A stretch of DNA of 64,000 nt from Blastomussa wellsi (lineage: Eukaryota; Cnidaria; Anthozoa; Scleractinia; Plerogyridae): positions 30,246,071 through 30,310,070 of the forward strand of contig OX393563.1 of the NCBI GenBank assembly GCA_947652115.1, read 5' to 3'. Both the position numbers and the translations under genes were made by a program. Positions within the stretch are counted from its first letter, which is position 1, and each line of letters opens with the position of its first letter. Positions 56,001-64,000 of this stretch are shown one piece after another. The notes beneath the pieces are model-generated. The model was given only the letters and a program-made list of their open reading frames with translations. It did not search any database and had not been told where the DNA came from.

Positions 56001-59000
56001 TCCATCCTTAACAATCCTTGTTCCTTTTTACTTTACTATCAACCAATTACCTCTTTTAGTTTTCCTTAGGTTTCCTTCATTGTAAGGGGAATTTGGTTTG
56101 CCACAAGAAAATAATTGAAAATATCCTGATGTAGCTCCTTTAAGGTCATCGTCGACCTTTTTCATTACATTTTTAAGTCATATTTGTATGTTATAATCAA
56201 AACAGGTCCGTATATGGTCAGTTAAAATATTAAAGCTTTTTAGTTTTAGCAGCTAAACCTTAAAAGATGTGTGATACCACAAGAATTTCAAGCGGCACAG
56301 CTGCATTTAAGACCTAAGAGTTATACTGTGCTTAAATTTCTTCAACTGCAACATATGATACCGTAGCCCATCCACAGGAATTTTTGATACCTTATGTGAG
56401 GTCTAGATCTAGATCTACGGTATGTTCTGCAACAATCTAAACATTTGTCATTACATATTTTATGGAACTTATACATACATACATACATATAATATATTTC
56501 AGTGAAATATATTACAATAAAAATAATTATTAATAATTGACAATAAAATTAATTTATTATATACTTACAAAATAAATTAGGTTAACTAGCCATTAATAGC
56601 CTTTTCCTCATCAAGGTCTTGAAATGAGCTAATGATTGACTTAACATTTTGCGGTAAAGCATTCCAAAGAGATACCATTTGATAATAAAAAGTTCTTTGG
56701 CCAGTTTCAGTTCTAAATAATGGAATATTTAATAACTTTGAGTTTCTAGTTTTACGTGTTACATAGATACACCGTATACATAAAATAATTATGAAAGAAA
56801 AAATGGGATTACCTGGAAGGGAGTTGATCATCAAATTGATTTTAAGCACTGAATGCAACATACTTACAGCAGCTAGGATTGACCAAAGAGCAAACTGTGC
56901 TTTAGACTCTTCAAAGCTCAGCCCAAAATCACCAATGATAAGCTGTGGATTGAAACAAGATTTGATAGCTGAGTGTGTTACAGTCATATACAAGAGCAAT
57001 GCTCGAAATTAGGAAAAAGGTTGTCGTTATGGCAAATGCCAGACAATCTCGAGCAGGCAGCCCTTTATTATTTTTCCTAAAACCTGGTTGCCTGAACGAA
57101 GTTTTGGTTGTCTCTTGCAACCAGGCAACCGCTAATTTTGCAATGAGCACTGCAAAAGAGTAATATCTATGTGTAAAGCCCCAATAATTATTAGGAAAGT
57201 ATAACTGCCCTGGCCTGTTATCGTAAATACGGTTGGTGTGTACTGGCTCCCTTAGTCAAGAGGTCCCAGGGTTTCAGCATTGTGTTATTATGCAATCAGC
57301 ACTTAATAGAGAGGGAGCCGTTTGTGGAGGTTCAAATTCTGTATTGGTCAGTAAACTTTTAATAATTATAAAAAGGCAACTTGACAAAATGCTGTGTTAG
57401 ACCTGCAATGGACTTAGCCAGGATATATAAACATTCATTGTTTGGGTCACATGCCCCGTGGGAATACCTGTTTTGACTACCATTAGTAGCTTACCATATC
57501 AGGATCATTCCAGTGCCCAGGTCCTGCGGCAGCTGTGAACGTGTCTTGATTCACGGCAAAGTGATCGACTATTCCTAATACACTTGCCCAAGAGTCCTAC
57601 ATATACAATGCAATCAAGGAGTTTGCACTTTTTATTTATTATACATAACATCAGCAATTTCTAAGCAAGATAGGTACACAAATATATAAACAAACAAACA
57701 AGCAGAAAATAAATTATAGATCAATAAATATAAGTAAATAATTAAATAAATTTTCAAACCTGTACGTCAATGTAATTTCTCCAGGTATTGCAGCTTTTAG
57801 CAACAGCAGCATAGTCAGGCTGGCAAAGAACGCATTAAGTAAGATTTCAAAGTGACCACATGAAATGCGAATAGAAGGCAGCAACTAACAGATTAACAAT
57901 TTGCAAGTCGACCTTTTTTGTGTGTTCTGTGTGTATCATAGTCTAAAATCATTTGTTATAAGGGTCTTCATGTCATGCCATGTCTCAGGTTTTAGCTTTT
58001 GCCACCACAAGTAATTTTTCCTGAAATATGGTTAAGAAAATTCATCATATACTAGAAATTATAACTTAGACTGTCTTAGCAATGCTGATACAATACCTTG
58101 ATGCCCCATTTGGTCTGGTAATCTGGCCATTCACAGCTGAGTAAGATTGGTCGTCCTGTTGCATTCAGAGCTTGTGAGAACTTTGGGAAACCAATGTCAA
58201 ATATAGATGGGTTCGCATAACAACCATCAACCTTGAGGTAATCGACTTCCCAACTGGCAAATGTCTGTAAGTAATTAAAGGTTCAATGGGTTACTCAGAC
58301 TGCTTCATTAAGATAATGAGTTTTCTCTTGTTGGTGCCCCAAGATTGCATAACATGATTCTTGTTCCACTGCAGATGCCATTCCCAGAAATAGTGGGCAT
58401 TGTGATTGCGCCAAAGCTTATCCCAGTTTAATTCTGTGGTATTTCTATTCCCACCTCAATGGGATAATAGTCTATTGCAGGGTTACACCCAGATTTACCA
58501 GATTTACCACTACTTATTAATGAATGAATGAATTAAAATCTGCGAGGGGAGTGGCACTATGCAGGGATTTTGATAATTCGCGGGAAAAAAAGGCAAATTT
58601 AGCGGGATTTGCAGAGACAAAATTGCGGAGAAAATTTGTGGCCAGTGCCCAGTTTTTCACAACATTAGTCTAAGAACGCCTGGTAGTTTTTGATATGTTG
58701 TTTACTCGTTGGCAGTGACGAAATTTAAAGATAAATTTACAAGTTTATGGCAAGTAAACAGCCCCAATAGTCACGATAAGTTTCAAATGTGTTGTGCCGA
58801 CATGTCTTTGGTAGGATTTGCAGCAAATTTTGCAGTATTTCGCGAGTTTTTGTCAATTTCGCGGGATTTCATGGAAATACCTGAATTTCGCGGCTCTGCG
58901 ACCATGTGAAATATGTAAAATATCAGAAGCCCTGACTATGAGAGTAAAGTGCCTTAACACAATGTGTAGTTCCAGAAAATATCCACGCCCTCACACAGAA

Positions 59001-59132
59001 TCAATTGGAAATTCCCTGGGGGTGGGGATGAGGGGTGCATAAGGCACATCTGGAATGCTTGAGTACAGCTTGCTAACCATCAGGGCACTGTGTTTATAAA
59101 CTGTTAAAAATTCAACATGATAAACCTCGGAG

Positions 59133-59194
<62 letters not shown>

Positions 59195-62100
59195 TAAACA
59201 TATTTAATCAGGGTAAACCTGTCAGAAAATGCTGTTATCAAGGGGTGCCATGGAAAACTAAAAATAGAATTAAAATAACTATAAAAATCCTAAAAACATT
59301 ACAATATATATAAAAAAGTTATAAACTATATACAATATTTAAAAGTTAATAGCTTTCACTAAAAAAGTCCTTAATCATTGTTTTAAAAATTAAAACCGAT
59401 TCAGTTTCTTTCATGCTCCACGGTAAATTATTAAAAACCTTAGCTCCCAAATAGCAACTGCCTTTCTTTGCAGAAAGATTCCAGATTAGAAAATTATGAA
59501 TTACTGTAAATTACCTTTGCATCTTGTTCGATGTGTTGAATACTTCCTGGATAACCAGCGCATGTAAAGAATCCATAATCTGGTGCAAGAGGGCAGGTAT
59601 TGATTTAGCAAATCTGCTGTAAAAGATTTTTCCAGGTATTTACAGAGATTTCAAATCTTACTACTAGTAACAGGAGAAATATATTTGAAAATGTAAAGTC
59701 TTTCAGGGCTCAAAATTACCTTTTTCATTTTGAAGCCAGCTGGCGACTAACAGGAAAATTTTGGTCGGCAACTTTTATGTATAACTTAGTTACACAGGAA
59801 CACGATTTTATATGTTACTTTGCATGCAAGAAAAGTCACAACTGAAGAGCTAAAACGATTAGAAACAGCATGAGTAACACTTAACTATAAAGCTACTATT
59901 GTTCTCAGGTGATAGTTTCTGGTCCGAAGGTGATGGTTTTCTTCATACAGTCAAAGATCTCCTAGCGAACACTCTCGTTAGTGGACTACTTACGGCCACC
60001 TCAATAAACCCTGCTTGAACTCTAGCTCATACAAACTCTGTATAAATTTACACATTCCCGTAAGTGGTCAGCTCCAGTTGCAGAAACCTTTTCTGCTTCC
60101 TGAGGGTGTACGCTTACGTGAGCTTCGACTCGTCACTGTAGTTATTTTAATGGAGCGAAGCATAGGATGTTTTAAGTCTGTCAACAAAAAACACCATCCT
60201 TGGCCCAGGCTCCTACACAACCACATTGCACCAGTCTCTGGCCAGTTGTGTAAGCTGCTGAAACAATATGGTGCGCCGTAAACATATTGTCGACGTTTCG
60301 AAGTACAATGTTTTTGTAATATTCAGACATTATTTTAGTGGGGACAGAGCGCATGAGCGCATGTGATCATGTATATGGAACTTGCGCTATATAAATTTCA
60401 ATTATTATTATTATTATACTATACTAGCTACCAGATCCAAATGATTTCCTTATATAAAGATTTAAAAACAAGAGTTGTGTTGTGGCTTTCTTTAGTTATT
60501 GGACAAATCGCAAGTCACCAGCTGGCGACCAGTTCTGAAAATTTAGTCGCCAGTCCTCAATTTCTTGTCGCATTGGCGACCAGTGAGTCGCAATTTTGAA
60601 CCCTGCATTTTGTCTTTATTTTAGCAAACAAATCACTTTTTTGACACAGTGCAGTTAATTATTAACTTTCAGAATGGACAAGGAGCTATATGTCATGGTG
60701 TATTATACAAAATTACTTAACTCATAAGGCATGATACTGATTTAATTAATAATCTCATTACCAATAAATTCAGTGATACAAACATTTGGTGATGGGCTTC
60801 CATCAATGAACACTTATTACCGGTAATGACCTTATATGGAAGGCGTTTCATTAATGAAACCCTTCAAAAGCGTTTATATTACGTCAAACCTTTCCATATA
60901 AGGCCGTTATATAAATTTGATTGACAGAAGCTAATCCCCTGCTGCTCACAGGAGTCTTGAGTCAAAGGGTCGCACATCACTGAAATATTTCACAGTAAAA
61001 CATACCAGCATACAATCCAAGTTTCAGTCCCTTGCTATGTAACTACATCACAAACGAAGCAAAGTGAAACAAAATATCACTGAGCAGAATATCAAAAAAA
61101 CTGAATATTAGGAGATTCCTCAGAAATAAAAGTTTTGCATTGTCAGGGAACAGTTTTCTGCACACTATAAGCTATAACTTTCTTCCTTAATTACCAAAAA
61201 ATCACTGATTACATTTTATAACTTAAAGAAGATAATCTGTGCACCAAAACTACGCAATCTAGGTCACCGTGCTTGTTTTGGCAAAAGTGGCGATTTATCT
61301 CCATGCAAGCCAGATTGTATCGAACAATCCGTCATTTTGTTGGTGTGCGTGCAATAAAATTATTCCACATAAAATTCTGCACAGTAAAGGATGTGCAAGG
61401 CAATACTAAGGAATGAGTGTAAGAACTAGTACCATAGATGGATGCCAAAGCAGACTACTAGCTGCATGCTGAGCTGCTCTTGCGTGGGTATTAAATCTCA
61501 ACAGTCTGTTGGTGTTCCAAAAATATTAATAATTTTCTTTTTCTTTTCATTTTCAAACCTCTTAAAATTTCATCCAAATTGATTAAATTAATTAATTAAT
61601 TAATCCTCACATAGTCTGCTAAAGCCTTCATTCCACTTGGAAATCTTGTACTGTTTGGCTGAAGGTTACCAGAAGGATCTCGTTTCTTATTTGACCAGCA
61701 ATCCTGATGATAATTCAAGCAAGAAACTTCATCATTTTGAGAATTACGTTTGAAAGACAAACAAGAGCATCGATTCCTGAGGAACGCAGCACTTACATCA
61801 ATGCTGACATATTTATAGCCAGCATCCCGATAACCATCCTCAGCAAGGCGGTCAGCCATTTCCTTAATTAGTCGTTCACTGTTGAAAGAGCATACTATTT
61901 TAGCACTGGGCATTTTCCTTACCCTTGAGGGGAGGGGGGGGGGGGCAGGCAAATAAGGGTGAGAGAAGTTCATGAAAGGTGTTAAGAGACATCTGGCAGT
62001 AGAAACTGGGCAAAATAATTATAGGAAAACCAGGAACACGAAAAGACCCCAACTCCTCCTGTCACACCACACCCACTGTTTGTTCAAGAAATGTCTATAT

Positions 62101-62548
62101 CTCCCTATGTTGCCCCTGACAGCCATCAACCAAACAACAGAAAATATCTTGTTTATCAAACCTGAAAAAAGTATTTTTTGCTCCCGTGTATTAAACCTCC
62201 AAATAGCAATTTTAAAACTTACAATCTGTGTATGTGCTCACCTTATGCAGTTAATTGGGTCTTTATTGCAATCAATATTGCATCGGAATCTTTCCCAGTC
62301 CATCCAACCCACTAAATGATTAGGACAGAACCGAAAACCTTTTCAACACCGTTTTTGTTCACTACAATTATTTGTACCGATTTATGCAAATAAGAAAGTC
62401 ACTTTCAAATTCATGAATTCAATGAATAAACCGTACTTGGCGGTGTAAGAGCTAAGCCATTATCCAAACCAATAACCAGGTTCCTGGCAGAAAATCCAAC
62501 TACAAAAACGACAAATGCAGCCACAACACTCAACAAATGACCCGCCAT
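53015..62548 (-). CDS. GLA: GH27 alpha-galactosidase, secreted or lysosomal
   Basis: Fourteen exons, in coding order: 62548-62437, 62311-62242, 61878-61797, 61703-61611, 61042-61006, 59579-59515, 58264-58097, 57819-57760, 57596-57495, 56942-56868, 55457-55393, 54793-54742, 53899-53783, 53161-53015. They join in frame to 414 residues. Residues 1-22 form a signal peptide. The GH27 barrel shows [26 protein letters not shown], the nucleophile Asp166 in LKVDGCY, the acid/base Asp227 in WRNYIDVQ, and [10 protein letters not shown]. Specificity residues: Glu198 in SCEWPDY matches Glu203 of human GLA (galactose 2-OH) and differs from Ser188 of human NAGA, so alpha-galactosidase is favoured over alpha-N-acetylgalactosaminidase. 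Asp201 replaces Leu206, so the site is not identical to the human one. The enzyme removes terminal alpha-galactose from glycolipids and glycoproteins. Introns carry SINE and LINE fragments. Confidence 0.93.
53575..54375. repeat. CCTCTATTAAGCGGCCA repeat cluster
   Basis: Units ACCTCTATTAAGCGGCCAC, ACCTATTAGGCGGCCACC and similar occur about six times at 53588-53715, again at about 53995-54045, and once near 54350. They bracket exon 13 of the alpha-galactosidase gene (53783-53899). They look like subterminal repeats of a DNA element whose two ends lie on either side of the exon, or two separate insertions. Confidence 0.55.
54890..55142 (-). repeat. tRNA-derived SINE, minus strand
   Basis: The minus strand reads GTGCTGGACTCCGGATTGAA, GGGCATTGCATTGTGTTCTT, GGGCAAGACACTTTACTCT, GATGGTCTAGCACCCCATCC and CTTCATGCTACGG. 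Same family as the copies at 13732 and 35405. It lies in intron 11 of the alpha-galactosidase gene. Confidence 0.75.
56455..56770 (-). mobile_element. LINE 3' fragment
   Basis: The minus strand encodes a typical LINE C-terminus ([20 protein letters not shown], then [14 protein letters not shown] and stop at 56586). It continues into a 3' tail with TATG repeats (56471-56488). It lies in alpha-galactosidase intron 10, and its frame happens to run on from exon 10. Confidence 0.7.
58440..59095 (-). repeat. SINE split by an insertion
   Basis: SINE tail words lie at 58455-58490 (CAATGGGATAATAGTCTATT). SINE middle and head words lie at 58940-59090 (AGAGTAAAGTGCCTTAACAC, TGCTAACCATCAGGGCACTG). The 400 bp between, with repeated CGCGGGATTT / GCGGGATTTGCA words, appear inserted. 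In alpha-galactosidase intron 6. Confidence 0.5.
59133..59500 (-). mobile_element. LINE 3' fragment with AAT tail
   Basis: The minus strand at about 59340-59475 reads [20 protein letters not shown] and FKTMIKDF, a typical end of a CR1/RTE-type LINE polyprotein. A run of about 18 AAT units at 59137-59192 forms the 3' tail. It stops close to exon 6 (59515). Confidence 0.75.
59713..60606. mobile_element. inverted-repeat element with GGCGACCAG ends
   Basis: The left end is CAGGGCTCAAAATTACC and the inverse of the right end is CAGGGTTCAAAATTGCG. Next to each come CTGGCGAC / GTCGCCAG words (several in the right end). Near 60380, TGCGCTATATAAATTTCAAT followed by ATT repeats is a second repeat tail nested inside. 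No transposase was recognised. In alpha-galactosidase intron 5. Confidence 0.6.
60820..60915. repeat. short palindromic element
   Basis: TAATGACCTTATATGGAAGG on the left and the inverse of CCTTTCCATATAAGGCCGTTA on the right form a hairpin with a centre of about 45 bases containing CATTAATG. In alpha-galactosidase intron 5. Confidence 0.5.
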
Positions 62549-62661
62549 TTTGTTGTCGAATTTCACTCCGCAGGACCCCCAGCATTTCTGGGAAATATTG
62601 GGACCGGCCTTCTAGTGATGAAATATTTGCAGTGTGACGCGCGTGAGGATACTACATGCCC

Positions 62662-62698
<37 letters not shown>

Positions 62699-62790
62699 CA
62701 CGCGTGGGTCTGTATAACAAACCTTCTACGGGGGCTAAAAGAAAATGAATACCCTGTCAGTTGTAATTGGTAGACTTCGATCCAAATTAG

Positions 62791-63575
62791 GGACCTTTAG
62801 CAATGATGACGAGGACGTGGACGAAGACTTGTATGGTCGATTAAGCCCTGGGACGAGACAGTCGTCCACGGCAGGAAACATAAACACTTTAGCAGACCGG
62901 TAGCGTGGACGAGTTTCGTGCTGTGGAAGTCAATAGCGAAAATATCTTTTAGATAGTTTCGTGGGCTGCTAAAACTTCTCTCCGCCGATAACGATATGTG
63001 AGAAGTACGCGTGTCAGAACAAAGCTAACTTTATCGTCGTTTGCATAAACCACAACTTAAACGAATAGTTTGTATTTTTAAAGCCGGGAAATCTTTCAAA
63101 TTTAAAAATGAAGTCAAGATTGAATTGCAAAAATTACAATGTAATGCAGTTGACAGAATGTGATTTATATCTTTTTAGGTTACATACGTATCCCGGTGCA
63201 ATTTTATCGCCACAATCCGCCGGCATTCCTCCACAGGCAGTGCGACCACAAATGCACAAATCATAAGCTTACTTTTAATCTCTGCCTGAAGATCTGTTTT
63301 TTCCTCGCGGTCCTTTCAAATATGTTATGGACGCTATCTTATTCACTGACGAGCCATTTCGAGTGAAGAGGCCTGCGTAAAAATGCAAAAACTCCACGAA
63401 ACATACCCTCCTTTCGACTCGTTCACTACAAGACGGCAAATGGCGGCAAATGACGTCCTGAACGACGTGTGGACGACGAGTCGTTCTCCCCGGGGCATGC
63501 GTGGTCGTGTCGAGTCTCGTATTTCCAACTTCCGGTCGTTCACGTTCACGTCCTCGTCATCATTGCTAAAGGTCC
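62791..63575. mobile_element. TIR element, 29-bp ends
   Basis: The left end starts GGACCTTTAGCAATGATGAC and then GAGGACGTG. The right end is its exact inverse over 29 bp. After that both sides carry CGAC/GTCG-rich words without strict identity. No matching flanking duplication. No transposase frame was recognised, although the minus frame 63343-63693 crosses the right end. It starts about 240 bp from the alpha-galactosidase start codon, so it abuts or overlaps its promoter. Confidence 0.7.
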
Positions 63576-64000
63576 GTATTGTTTCTGATTTCCAAGGTTC
63601 ATTGGCTGTCACAATAATTATTGACGGCAGCGAAAAACGCAATCGTTGGTTAGTTCGCATGTTATTGAAAAGCACAGTAACGTGTATGCACATGCAAGTT
63701 ATCTCTTGTGCCCAGGTTGTCCTATATATGGACTAGCGTAATGCATGATTTACTGCCGGTGTAAACTTCTTTTTTCTCATTTTTAAAGAAAGTTATTCGA
63801 GAATATTTCACTAAAATGCGGTGGTCGAGTTTTCACTTTTAACGGATCCACAGGGGGGAGGGGGAGGGGGGGGAGGGAAGGTAGAAAAGGAAAGCTACCC
63901 GGAGTGTGATCAAGTGTGGATTATACAAATAATTCGGAAATTGAACGGCTCTGTTTTAAGATGGTGGTGACTTGGCCCTTTCGGATGGCAATCGCTGGAA
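63576..64000. other. no gene seen; G-rich tract
   Basis: Contains a G-rich purine tract at about 63852-63890 with several runs of three or more G, which could form a G-quadruplex. Nothing else is supported; a gene could begin beyond the window. Confidence 0.4.

Noticed and set aside
56586..56999. Single 137-codon gene on the minus strand
   Set aside because: A fusion by read-through: alpha-galactosidase exon 10 (56868-56942) followed by an unrelated LINE fragment in the intron.

Overview
The window is animal nuclear DNA, most likely from an anthozoan cnidarian and probably a stony coral. The evidence is split genes with GT-AG introns, AT-rich spacers, dense short inverted-repeat elements and tRNA-derived SINEs of a kind I associate with corals, and proteins that match metazoan families. 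The species assignment is inference; no search was run. There is no prokaryotic operon, CRISPR array, rRNA or credible functional tRNA.

Seven protein-coding genes can be supported. Four were assembled exon by exon, and every junction keeps the frame. (1) 2039-2899 (-): single-exon leucine-rich-repeat protein. (2) 6556-24171 (+): 17-exon GRAM-domain, membrane-anchored protein of the GRAMD2 type (451 aa). (3) 29513-30880 (-): single-exon LARP6. (4) 34602-40637 (-): 8-exon zinc-dependent alcohol dehydrogenase (368 aa) that resembles the phosphonate-associated bacterial subfamily. (5) 40844-41347 (+): single-exon C15orf61 homologue, head to head with gene 4 across about 206 bp. (6) 45826-52594 (+): 6-exon protein (382 aa) with a C2 domain, a Sec5-like IPT/TIG domain and a C-terminal Rab11-binding helix. 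(7) 53015-62548 (-): 14-exon secreted GH27 alpha-galactosidase (414 aa).

Between and inside the genes lies a dense layer of mobile DNA. It includes tRNA-derived SINEs, truncated LINEs (one nested in another inside a GRAMD2 intron), a pogo-like and a Harbinger-like remnant, and many MITEs, several of which still show target-site duplications. Two such elements sit close together in intron 4 of the C2-TIG-RBD gene.

The genes do not form one pathway. Several concern membranes and trafficking: GRAMD2 (ER-plasma membrane contacts), the C2-TIG-RBD protein (Rab11 recycling, possibly RalA/exocyst) and GH27 (lysosome). LARP6 acts on mRNA and the dehydrogenase in metabolism. The strongest candidate for something undescribed is the C2 + Sec5-type TIG + Rab11-binding architecture of gene 6. 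Next are the phosphonate-type dehydrogenase with its 40-nt intron, and the transposon families with subterminal repeats.
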